Below, piece after piece: positions 34,503 through 44,061 of a stretch of 64,000 nt of DNA (its first letter is position 1; every line of letters begins with the position of its first letter). The notes under the pieces were generated by a model, which was given only the letters and a program-made list of their open reading frames with translations, searched no databases and was not told the origin of the DNA. Both the position numbers and the translations under genes were made by a program. This DNA is from Candidatus Gastranaerophilales bacterium (lineage in GTDB: Bacteria; Cyanobacteriota; Vampirovibrionia; Gastranaerophilales; Gastranaerophilaceae), in contig CANQLG010000003.1 in the NCBI GenBank assembly GCA_947624645.1, positions 38,493 through 102,492 of the forward strand, in the 5' to 3' direction.

Positions 34503-35976
34503 TTACTTTGTTTCAAATAAATCACTTAACCTCATCATGTCAAAGTATGCGATACAAAAAATAATAATATCGGGATGATAATTAAGTATGGTTTTTTTAT
34601 AATGTTTCATTATTTTAAATTCTTCTTTATAGGGCATACCCTTAATTTGCTTGCCTCTTCTGGCAAACAGATTGTTATTCCTTAATCTGAACACATTTTT
34701 AAAAGTATAAGGAATAAATTCGCACAGATTTTCACACATGCTTGTTCCAAGCACAATCACTCTGTAATCGGAACCTTCTGGATATTGATAATCTACTGTA
34801 TAGTTATACGGCGCTTCAGAGACACTTTTTTTTAATAAATTATTGTGTTTATTAGTATAATATCTGTATTTTGTGTTGTGCAATTTTTTTATATACATCA
34901 GAGGTAAATTCAATCTTTCAGGTGCTTGACCCCAGTCAAATTTTCTTTGCCAAGTTCCTCTGACGAGTACAGAATCTTTAATATCAAAATCCTGCTCGTT
35001 TAAAACTTTTATATCGGGATGTTTTTTTGTTATTTCTTTCATTAATTCTTTATAACCTACAAATGCACCGTCATCAGTCCAGTGATGTTCGGTTTTAAAA
35101 TACATATAGTTTTCTTTTGAAGCTATTTGCATTTCTTTTAAAGGATTTATAATATGCATATTATTATTTTTATTTAATTTTTTGATTTCGTTATCAATAT
35201 TTTGAGGAATATTATCTTTGATTAAAAATTCTTTTTCAATCGGGTATACGTATTTTTTGTTCGGAACCAGAAGCACATATAACTCAATATTGTGTTCTTT
35301 TAAAAATTTATCAAACATTATTAACGCATTATAATCATCACCATCTATTTTATTTAGACTGTAATTATTCAGCTCAAAATCAACATATACCTGACCGTTT
35401 TTATCAACAATCCCTTTTTCGGCTTTTCCTGTAAGTTTAACCGTAATATTTGTATGAACATCAGTTAAAAACTGCCTTAGATTAAACCTGTCATTAAACC
35501 ATTTACTGTATTGCCTGCCGAAATTATAATTTATTTCACCGTCTTTTTTAATTAAAGGGTTCCATTTTGCAAGCAATCGGTTTTCTTTAACTGATACTCT
35601 ATTCTGATTAATATGACTCATCGGGATAAATAAGAAAATGAAAAATATTGTAAGAAATATTACTTCAATGCGTGATTTATCTTTAACTGTGCTGAAATTT
35701 GCTACGTAATCGGTTAATTTATATACCAAAAGAAAAGTTAAAATTAAAATGATAAGAAAAACTTTTATATCAAACTTTACGGAAGTGTTTGGTTTTAAAG
35801 GCTTATTCAGGGTTAAAACAAGCGAATTTCCTGATGGGGGGGGGGTAAATCAGATTGGAACTTTTATTTTCAAAGGAGTTATTTATATTAAGCCAGACCC
35901 GGTTTGTACAAAATATAATAACTGCCGTAATTATAATAGCGATTAGCGTTCTTCTTTTTATATTTTTTATTAGCAT
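34503..35976 (-). CDS. AlgJ/DHHW-like SGNH acyltransferase, array copy C, internally deleted and phase-OFF
   Basis: The N-terminal frame starts at 35976 and encodes the TM1 helix (K-R-R-T-L-I-A-I-I-I-T-A-V). It then jumps to the linker: about 90 residues of the beta domain present in copies A, B and D are missing. The linker contains ten C on the coding strand (35836-35845). With ten, the frame closes at a TAA about ten codons later; nine would continue through P-S-G-N-S into TM2 and the catalytic domain (34503-35729 frame). That domain has F-K-T-E-H-H-W-T and L-G-T-S-M-C-E-N-L. If switched ON it would make a transferase without the outer beta domain. Confidence 0.75.
35836..35845 (-). repeat. 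C10 contingency tract of copy C (OFF)
   Basis: Ten C on the coding strand, the longest tract of the set. Loss of one base (or gain of two) would put the TM1 part in frame with the catalytic part. Confidence 0.82.
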
Positions 35977-35986
35977 ATTTTAAAGT

Positions 35987-36015
35987 AAAATAGCATAAAA
36001 ATTGTATGTATTCAA
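35987..36015 (-). promoter_or_regulatory. Promoter of SGNH copy C
   Basis: TTGAAT (36015-36010), 17-base spacer ending T-A-T-G-C, and -10 TATTTT (35992-35987), 11 bases before the ATG at 35976. Confidence 0.55.
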
Positions 36016-36023
36016 ATTGATAT

Positions 36024-37744
36024 TTAATTTGTTTTAAACAAATTTTTTAATTGGTTCATATTTACGTAGGTAATACAAAAAATTATAATATCAGGATTAT
36101 AATCCAGTATTTCTTTTTCGTGATATTTCATTATTTTAAATTCTTCTTTTCCGGAAATATTTTTAACACTGTTGTTTCGGATTCTGAATACATTTTTAAA
36201 TGTATAGGGAATAAATTCCGTTAAATTTTCGCACATACTGGTACCGAGAAGAATAACTCTATAATCTGCACCTTTTGGGTAATAATAGTATTTCAAACGT
36301 TTATATTTAATATTTATATTTTTTGTCTCCAACAGATTAAAATCTTTATATGTATAATATCTGTATTTTGTTTGGTGCAATTTTTTCTTATATTTTAACG
36401 GTAAATTAAGTTTTGTTGTGTTCGCACCCCAGGAAAATTTTCTGTTCCAATCCCCTCTTACTTTTGTATTATAGGAAATATTAAAATCCTGCTCTTGTAA
36501 AACTTTTATATCGGGATGTTTTTTTGTTATTTCTTTCATTAATTCTTTATAACCGACAAAAGCCCCATCATCCGTCCAATGATGTTCTGTTTTAAAGTAT
36601 ACATAATTATTTTCAGATTCATCTTTTAGTGCCATTATCGGATTAATGATGTTAATATTATATTTTTTATTTAATTGATTAATTTCTTTATGAATATTTT
36701 TGTCATATTCATCTTTTATCAGGATTTTTTTTGTCGGAGGATATATAATATTACCTTTATATGGAACAATTAAAACATATAATTCAATATTTCTTTCTTT
36801 ACAGTAATTATAAAATTTGATTAAAGCATCATAATCTTGTTTGTTTATTTCTTTCATTAATTTATGATTGACTTCTACATTTAAATATGCAAAACCGTTT
36901 TTATCAATAAATCCGCCTTCTGCTTTTCCTGTTAATAATAGGGTAATAGTGGTATGAACATCTGTTAAAAACTGTCTTAAGTTAAACCTGTCATTAAACC
37001 AGCTATTGTAATTTTTGCAAAAATTAAAGTTTATTTTTCCTTCTTTATTAATCAAAGGCCTCCATTTGGTAAGGTATCTGTTTTCGTTTATTGAAATTTC
37101 ATCTTGATTAATATGGCTCATCGGGATAAATAATAAAATGAAAAATATTGATAAAAAGATTATTTCAATGCGTGATTTATATTTAACTGTGCTGAAATTT
37201 GCAACGTAATCGGTTAATTTATATGCCAAAAGAAAAGTTAAAATCATTATAATAAGGAAAATTTTAATATCGAATTTTGCAGAGGTGCGCAGTTTTAAAG
37301 GCTTATTATAGGTTAAAATTATTGAATTTCCTGATGGGGGGGGGTAATTTGAACTGTATTTTGATTAAATGCAAGCTTACCGGCATTAATACTCATCGTT
37401 TTTATATCATCAAGCTTATACTTCTTGTTTTTTAAAGTAATATTTTTAATTTGAACGGGGCTGTTTAAATTATTAAAAACCAAACGCAGCCTTTTAGGAA
37501 ATTTAGCTCTTTCAATACTAAATGTGGTATGGTGAGTTTCGTCAAGGTTTATTTTTTTTCCAAAAGATTTTATTTTTTCAAACTTATCATTATTTTCTTT
37601 GTTTAATTGAACTTCAATATTACAAATGCCCCTGCCTGAAATATCAAAGTCAACTGTCATAGGTTTAAAATCCAACCAAAGTCTATTTGAGCAAAATACA
37701 ACAAGTGCTGTTATAATTATAGCTATTATAGTTCTTTTTTTCAT
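36024..37744 (-). CDS. AlgJ/DHHW-like SGNH acyltransferase, array copy D, phase-OFF
   Basis: The N-terminal frame (from ATG 37744, alternative TTG 37750) encodes TM1 and the beta domain, ending P-P-H-Q-E-I-Q. The catalytic frame continues to 36024. They meet at nine C on the coding strand (37336-37344); ten would join them through P-S-G-N-S. The catalytic part has F-K-T-E-H-H-W-T-D-D-G-A-F and L-G-T-S-M-C-E-N-L. It is the first gene of the array and divergent from the large papain-like protein. The promoter at 37802-37774 matches the other copies. Confidence 0.82.
37336..37344 (-). repeat. C9 contingency tract of copy D (OFF)
   Basis: Nine C on the coding strand at the same linker position as copies A-C; one extra C would restore the full-length frame. 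Confidence 0.85.
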
Positions 37745-37773
37745 ATCCAAACGGCTTATTAACTTTTAAAGCA

Positions 37774-37802
37774 AGGGTATCATAAACATTTAATATTTTC
37801 AA
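37774..37802 (-). promoter_or_regulatory. Promoter of SGNH copy D
   Basis: TTGAAA (37802-37797), 17-base spacer ending T-A-T-G-A, and -10 TACCCT (37779-37774). Confidence 0.55.
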
Positions 37803-37938
37803 ATTCCCGTAAGAAATTTCAAGCCGGACGAAGTCAAAGTGCGACACTAGATTAATTATTGTAAAAACTTTGTCTGTTTTTAACAAAAAAATATATGTCC
37901 GTAATTAAAATATCTAAGAGATATCAGAAGGATATATA

Positions 37939-40900
37939 ATGAGAATAAATAAAATCGGTATTGCACAAGTAGCATTTAAGAGTGTCAGAACTGATAAAAA
38001 TACGGTTGCACAGTTAAAAACCGGTGAAAAACCTTTAATTGATAATAATAAGCAAAATATATATGCGGCACTAAACAATATGAGTGCGAGGGCTGAAAGG
38101 GATAATATAGAATTTCTGCTGGATATAGCGGATAATCTTGCATACGGGCAAGGCGGCAAAGACTCCGAATTTAAAACAATATTGGATAAAGATGGTATTA
38201 CTCCCGAAAAAAGAGAAAATACCGATTGGAATGAACTGCTTAAAGACACGATAAAAAAAGCATTGTCATTATCTAAGGATGATAATAAAGATTTAGAAGC
38301 TGAATATAAAAGAATTTTTAAACAGGAACGCCCCTTAAACGACAAACAGAAAAAGTTATTGGATTTAAGGCAGACGCTAACACAAGCCGTATTAAAAGAA
38401 GCCATTCCCGAAGATATAGAAACACTAACAAGAGTTGCACAAGTAAGAAAAAATCTTGATTATTTTACGGCATCATCAGAGATTCCCGCAAACCAAAAAC
38501 AAGAGTGTCTGGAAAAATTTATTACTTTTATGAGTGATGAATACAAGATTAATCCGCAATTAGCGGAACTAAAACTTCAGGTATTGGACGAGATGCTGAA
38601 TGATTTGGTAATCAAAACACCTGAAAATGAAGTATTAACAATAAAAGACGTTGACCAACGACAATCAGGCATGTGCGCCGCAATTTCAATATGCAGAAAG
38701 GCGATGGCATACGAAGATAAATCACGTTTTGTGGATTTAATTATGGAAGAATTAAATGATTCTCCCGTAATGTCCGTATATGATGTAACAGAACTTGGAA
38801 CGGGAAAGAAAGTAGAAATACCCAAGACAAATGTTGATTTTAATGCGGAACTTGCTCAAGGATACAGAATAATAGACGCATCTGCGCATCACTGGATGCA
38901 CAATGCTCATGCGAGCGGAAACGGTTTAATAATGACCGAGTATTATTATGCTCCGTCTGATGATGAGTATGGGATATTTGACGATTCAAGCTGGTATATG
39001 GGATTAAACAGCCGTTTAGAGGAAATGAAACCTCTATTAATGGCTTTAATAAAAGAAAAAGAGTTTATAGAATCATATTTAAAAAACCAAAAGGCAATGA
39101 AAGAGTCACAGCAAAACTTATTGGAAATAAAAAAGCAGACTCAAAAAACCCAAGCTAATGCAATCGGTAAATTGAATTCCCTGATGGCTCAAATATTTCC
39201 TCAAAAAACCGATGCTGAAAATACAGCTTTAATAAAGAAATTAATTGAATTTTATAAGGGAAGTACTTCCGAAAACGAAATAAACATATCAAATAAACAC
39301 TCTGAAGACCTTAAACGTGATATTGTAATCGGTTATATGGACTCAATTGTTTCCGATATGAGTGAATCTGAACGAACGAGCCTGAAAGAATCGGCACAAA
39401 AGATATTTGATATGCTGGATACGTATATACAAAGTGATGAACAGTTAAAGCATCTGAAAAGGTTCAGCACTCCGAGAAGTAAATATATATTAAATAAAAA
39501 ACTTTATAATATAGCAGCGGCGCACCGTTGTGCAAGAGTTGAAGATGTTAATTTACCTGACGGAATAATGCGCTATGAAAAATTGGTAGGTCTGCCTCCG
39601 AGGCAAATTCAGGTATCTCAAGTGTTTACCAAATTATCGAAAAATGTTGAACCCGATAAACAAAAAGAGCTTGTAAGTGATATGTTTATTGCGGAATCAA
39701 AAATTCCCTCAGATATAAATTCTGTTTTAAAGACGATAATCGGTAAAGATATTCGTGAAGTACTTATTGATGTATATAATGAGTTATCAAATAACGTAGA
39801 ACAGTGTGACAGCGATACAATCAATGATTTAATAATCCATGGGTCTTTAGGTTCGGATAAAAATGAAATTTTGAAAAAATTGAATAAAGTTAGATCTGCA
39901 CTTGAGGCTGATGATTCCGAATATTTAATCGGAGATGCCGTAAGATCTTTAGGGTATGAAGATAAATTTCAATTCGTAAAGGTTTATTTAAGCTCATTTA
40001 TTTCTTCAATGCAGCAAGGGATTACGGAAGACCAATATCAATTGTTGGCAGAACGTTTTGGCGGTGAAGATAAGATTGAATATACAATAAATTCTCAGCT
40101 TAAAAAATTTGAAAAATTACAAAAAACTTATGACTCAATATTGAAAAAATGGCAAATCCCGACCGCAAGAGAATTGATTATTGAAAAATTGGAACGTGAA
40201 AAAGATATATTAAGTATAAACAAGCTTAATATGCTTAAATCTCATTTTGATTATATCCAAAGTCAAATAAACAAAAACGATACCATTCAAAATACAAAAA
40301 AACGTACACAAGCTAATGAAGAGCTATACAGATTCAGTGAAGACGAAGAAGAGATATTTAATTCCATATCAAAAAATATGCAATCAATGAAAAAATATTC
40401 AAAAATGTCATATAATGCTTTAAATAAACTTCTTCATGATGATTTGGAAGCACAATATGCAAATATAGGGATGTTAAACGGACAATTCTGGGTAAGGGAA
40501 GAGGGTTCTTCCGGTTTAACCGCTAATGAACAGATAAGAATAATAGAACAAATGACCGGTAAACCTTACCATGCCGAAAATGATGTAAAATTAGCCGCTC
40601 AAGAAATAAAAGAGGGAAACGGAAGCGGAATTATATCTTTGAGTGTAACGGATGATGATTACGGATTCCATGCTCAATATATTCCTGCTGTTACATCAGA
40701 AACATTTACAAATCCGATAAGCAAGGAAAAAACGGTAGATGATGTAATATGGACGGATAATTCCTGGGGCAGATCGGAAAAACAATATTATTGGAACGGG
40801 CAAAACGGTCATATTTATACTGATTACGGGCATGGCTACGGATGGCATGACGGGTTCATTTTATCACCGTCTAATACAATCGGTTTAAAAGTGGACGATA

Positions 40901-43671
40901 TTTTTGGCGCACTCGGGCATGCGAAAAGTGATGACGGAGAAAGCTTCGGGTTATTCTCTGATGTAATTCTCCCGGGTAAACCGAAAAATACTTATCATAA
41001 ACTTGCAAAGATGTATAATCAAATATTTACGGTAGATGAGGGGGAAACAATTTATAAAAAACTTGAGGATGCTTTATCTAAAGGAGATAAAATTAATTTA
41101 AAACAACTTGAATCTTTGGATCAACTGTCGGAAAGCAAGGAAGAGAAGCTTATATCACGTATAAAAAAAGAAATTCATTCAAAAGAGGACTTTGATAAAT
41201 TAGCTCCCGATGATGAATTAAGATTAGTTTTTGAAAAAATGTCGGTATTTATGTTTTTGCATAAAAATAACCCTGCCATGGAAGAGAGTGTATATTTATT
41301 TGAAGATCTTGATGATATAAACGATTTCAAACAGGATTATTTTAATGATATGCTGGATGACTTTGCTGCTATCATAGGTAAATCGGCGGGCACTGTCGGT
41401 TATATTAAAGATGTTGCTTATGAAGAATTTTTTGATTTAGCAAAAGATACCCAAGCTCAATATAAAGTGAAAATATCTGAAAAAAGCTTGCAATATATAT
41501 TGAACGGAATATTATATAACAATGTTGACGCAACAGGTACTCTTGATGAACTTGAACAAAACTTGATAAATAACGTTCGTTCCGCAGCTATGAAGCATAT
41601 TAAAAATCCCGAAGCTCTGGAATATTTTGTACCGAGGGCACAAAAAATTATTTCTAAAACAATAGATGAACAAATCAGAATAAAATCATTTGATACTCCT
41701 ATTCTTGCAAACAGTCCCGTAAAAGATAAATTTATTGATGTAATAGATAAATATTTGGAACCCAACTCCCAAGAAGAATTGTTAACATTGATAAGCCAAA
41801 TGCAAAATGTAAATTCAACAAAACTGGATTCTTTCTTTGATGCAATAGAAATGGAAGATTTGGGCATAACATTTAAAGATCCTTATGATTATATCAAATT
41901 GTATAAAACGGATGATACTGAAATATTAAAGGCATTTTCTGATATAGTTTCAACTCAAACTATAAATGAAAATTTCGGAAGCTGTATAAATAGTGATACT
42001 CCTCAGGATTTGTACAGAGATTTGTATGTAAAACTGTCATATCTGGATGTACAAAAATTTGTTAAATCATATAAGGCGGAAGCTTTTCAGAAATATAAAG
42101 TCAGACAAGCTTTCCCTGAACCCATAGTACTTTCGCACGATGCAATAAGATATACCGTTAATCAAATGGTAAAAACTTTAAGACAGAGTGTGAATGAAAT
42201 AGACAATAATAAATATGTAATAAAATTTATGTCTTTGTATGATAAATTAAACCAAAACTATTCAAAAAAATATTTTTATAAAACTTTACTGGAAAAGAAA
42301 GATGTTCATATAACATCCTCCAATGCTCCATTAATACAAGGCTTTACTCAGTCGCTTGAAGAATTATATCAATTAATCGAGAATGATGACACTATTGAAA
42401 ATATTAATTCGAACCTAAAAAATTTAATAGACGAATTACATAACTCTGAATCGGTAATTGACGGTAAAAAAGCAGGCATGTATTTAAAAGCATTGAAAGA
42501 AGAGTTTGATAATTATCAAAATTCCAACTTAAATACGGAGCATTTTACTCAAATATATAAAGAAGCACTTAAGGAAATTAAGTCTAAAATAAAATTATAT
42601 GTGGATGCAAATTTCGATCCTAAATACAAAGACGATGCGGTAAAAAAATTAAATACAATAGTCAAATTAATAAGAAAAGAAACTCCGGAAGAGGATATAA
42701 ACTATGAAACAGAACTGTTTGCCGAATTGTTGGAAGAAAAACATATCGTAAATAACCCCTCTGCCTTATTGCGTGAGTGTAGTGAATATCTAATGCAAGG
42801 CAAACAAAATACTGATGAGTATTCAATATTAAGAGATTATTTAATAACCGCATTAAGAGTGGCTCATCAGACAAAATTACAGTATAAATTGGTGCAGAAT
42901 CAGCACGAAGGTATCAGCTCAAAGTTTAAGGATATAATATCGGCATTTTCAATAAATATGCAAGACGGTACTTCAAAACCGATAAAAAGCCCTGAGGGAA
43001 TGCTTTATTTAATTCAGCAATTAAAGAATACGGACGATAAAAATGTAATTTTAAACCTTTTCTTAAACCAAACAGGGTTAAATTCGGAAGCATTAAATGC
43101 TCTGATTGATAATTTTGAGCTGGATAAATCAAAAGTAATTATGGAAGATACCATAAATGAGATTTCGGACTCGATTTCCCAATTAAACAAAATAATTGAA
43201 TACTCCGATAAATTTTTATCACAGTCAGATATGAAACAAGGTTCAATTAAAAACATCATTGATAATTTGCTAAAATATATCAAACGTCAGCATAAAGACG
43301 GTGTCAAAGGTAATATAATGCTTCAAAAATATATTGATTATATGTCTTATGTTAAAGATTCTCAAGATATGAACGATATTGTTCCTGCGATGTATCCGTC
43401 TGTAATAAGAACATTAAATATGGAAGCATTGAACGCTTTATCCGAAATGATAAATGCCAAAATGGACTTTTTGGATGAAATAGAAAGATTATTAAATGAA
43501 CGTGTTGATTTAATAGACAGCATTGATATTCCTCAAGATAGTCAAGACGACGAAAAACGTGAAAAATTTATTGATGAATATGACAAATTTATTGAATATA
43601 TAACCGCAAAAGAGAATATTATGAATGCAAATTTAACCGCTTCAAATAATCTTATGCAAGTAACGGTTTAA
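37939..43671 (+). CDS. Giant protein with split papain-like (C1/bleomycin-hydrolase-type) cysteine peptidase motifs
   Basis: The 1,910-residue protein has no recognisable signal peptide. Residues 240-246, Q-R-Q-S-G-M-C, reproduce the papain oxyanion Gln, Gly and nucleophile Cys with exact spacing (Gln240, Cys246). Much later, G-F-H-A-Q-Y-I-P (His911) and W-T-D-N-S-W-G (Asn941) give the catalytic His and Asn with the family's N-S-W-G motif. About 550 mainly helical residues separate the two halves, far more than in bleomycin hydrolase. About 950 helical, Glu/Lys/Asn-rich residues follow. AGAAGGA precedes the ATG, and a 15-base inverted repeat (37910-37924) overlaps the leader. It could be a large effector, toxin or processing enzyme; the substrate is unknown. 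Confidence 0.8.
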   Translation: MRINKIGIAQVAFKSVRTDKNTVAQLKTGEKPLIDNNKQNIYAALNNMSARAERDNIEFLLDIADNLAYGQGGKDSEFKTILDKDGITPEKRENTDWNELLKDTIKKALSLSKDDNKDLEAEYKRIFKQERPLNDKQKKLLDLRQTLTQAVLKEAIPEDIETLTRVAQVRKNLDYFTASSEIPANQKQECLEKFITFMSDEYKINPQLAELKLQVLDEMLNDLVIKTPENEVLTIKDVDQRQSGMCAAISICRKAMAYEDKSRFVDLIMEELNDSPVMSVYDVTELGTGKKVEIPKTNVDFNAELAQGYRIIDASAHHWMHNAHASGNGLIMTEYYYAPSDDEYGIFDDSSWYMGLNSRLEEMKPLLMALIKEKEFIESYLKNQKAMKESQQNLLEIKKQTQKTQANAIGKLNSLMAQIFPQKTDAENTALIKKLIEFYKGSTSENEINISNKHSEDLKRDIVIGYMDSIVSDMSESERTSLKESAQKIFDMLDTYIQSDEQLKHLKRFSTPRSKYILNKKLYNIAAAHRCARVEDVNLPDGIMRYEKLVGLPPRQIQVSQVFTKLSKNVEPDKQKELVSDMFIAESKIPSDINSVLKTIIGKDIREVLIDVYNELSNNVEQCDSDTINDLIIHGSLGSDKNEILKKLNKVRSALEADDSEYLIGDAVRSLGYEDKFQFVKVYLSSFISSMQQGITEDQYQLLAERFGGEDKIEYTINSQLKKFEKLQKTYDSILKKWQIPTARELIIEKLEREKDILSINKLNMLKSHFDYIQSQINKNDTIQNTKKRTQANEELYRFSEDEEEIFNSISKNMQSMKKYSKMSYNALNKLLHDDLEAQYANIGMLNGQFWVREEGSSGLTANEQIRIIEQMTGKPYHAENDVKLAAQEIKEGNGSGIISLSVTDDDYGFHAQYIPAVTSETFTNPISKEKTVDDVIWTDNSWGRSEKQYYWNGQNGHIYTDYGHGYGWHDGFILSPSNTIGLKVDDIFGALGHAKSDDGESFGLFSDVILPGKPKNTYHKLAKMYNQIFTVDEGETIYKKLEDALSKGDKINLKQLESLDQLSESKEEKLISRIKKEIHSKEDFDKLAPDDELRLVFEKMSVFMFLHKNNPAMEESVYLFEDLDDINDFKQDYFNDMLDDFAAIIGKSAGTVGYIKDVAYEEFFDLAKDTQAQYKVKISEKSLQYILNGILYNNVDATGTLDELEQNLINNVRSAAMKHIKNPEALEYFVPRAQKIISKTIDEQIRIKSFDTPILANSPVKDKFIDVIDKYLEPNSQEELLTLISQMQNVNSTKLDSFFDAIEMEDLGITFKDPYDYIKLYKTDDTEILKAFSDIVSTQTINENFGSCINSDTPQDLYRDLYVKLSYLDVQKFVKSYKAEAFQKYKVRQAFPEPIVLSHDAIRYTVNQMVKTLRQSVNEIDNNKYVIKFMSLYDKLNQNYSKKYFYKTLLEKKDVHITSSNAPLIQGFTQSLEELYQLIENDDTIENINSNLKNLIDELHNSESVIDGKKAGMYLKALKEEFDNYQNSNLNTEHFTQIYKEALKEIKSKIKLYVDANFDPKYKDDAVKKLNTIVKLIRKETPEEDINYETELFAELLEEKHIVNNPSALLRECSEYLMQGKQNTDEYSILRDYLITALRVAHQTKLQYKLVQNQHEGISSKFKDIISAFSINMQDGTSKPIKSPEGMLYLIQQLKNTDDKNVILNLFLNQTGLNSEALNALIDNFELDKSKVIMEDTINEISDSISQLNKIIEYSDKFLSQSDMKQGSIKNIIDNLLKYIKRQHKDGVKGNIMLQKYIDYMSYVKDSQDMNDIVPAMYPSVIRTLNMEALNALSEMINAKMDFLDEIERLLNERVDLIDSIDIPQDSQDDEKREKFIDEYDKFIEYITAKENIMNANLTASNNLMQVTV

Positions 43672-43710
43672 ATGTCTATTATATGATAGTATATAATTGG
43701 AGGGCTTAAA

Positions 43711-43983
43711 ATGAAAAAGAAATTGTCTGTATTGTATATTATTATATTTTTGTTTTCCGCAATGCCGGTTTACGCATTAAATATAGGTACATATAAGACT
43801 GAAACCGAATATGGGCTTTTAGACGGATTTAAAGTTAATTGGAAACGTAAAGATAAAAGTGTTCCGTTTATAGAACCTCGCGAAGAGTCAACAAAACGTG
43901 AAAAAGATAAAGATCTTTATTATTATAAAGAATCCGAATATGAGCGCACAAAATATATGTATGACGGTAAAGCAATTATATAA
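43711..43983 (+). CDS. Small secreted hypothetical protein
   Basis: The 90-residue protein has a clear signal peptide (M-K-K-K-L-S then a hydrophobic core ending at V-Y-A). The mature part of about 67 residues is charged and rich in Lys, Glu and Tyr. GGAGGG lies just upstream of the ATG. It follows the giant protein gene by 39 bases and precedes a terminator, so the two may be co-transcribed. No family recognised. Confidence 0.65.
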   Translation: MKKKLSVLYIIIFLFSAMPVYALNIGTYKTETEYGLLDGFKVNWKRKDKSVPFIEPREESTKREKDKDLYYYKESEYERTKYMYDGKAII

Positions 43984-44012
43984 TTAATATACTGTTGAAT
44001 AAAAAAAGAGTA

Positions 44013-44045
44013 AAAAAGAGGAACTTTTGAAGCTCCTCTTTTTTT
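44013..44045. terminator. Bidirectional intrinsic terminator
   Basis: AAAGAGGA (44015-44022) pairs with TCCTCTTT (44034-44041), with a T run on the plus strand and the equivalent T run on the minus strand. It separates the plus-strand secreted protein from the convergent tpsB-like gene. Confidence 0.82.
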
Positions 44046-44061
44046 ATTATTATTCAATTTA

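Noticed and set aside
35749..35946. Plus-strand open frame over the deleted part of copy C
   Set aside because: It is antisense to the TM1-linker part of copy C and has no start signals.
30936..37744. Treating array copies A, C and D as ordinary pseudogenes
   Set aside because: Each is broken only at the homopolymer, the frames on both sides remain long and carry all motifs, and promoters are conserved. Phase variation explains this better than decay.
37914..38405. Minus-strand open frame within the giant peptidase gene
   Set aside because: Antisense to a strongly supported coding region, no ribosome binding site or recognisable protein.
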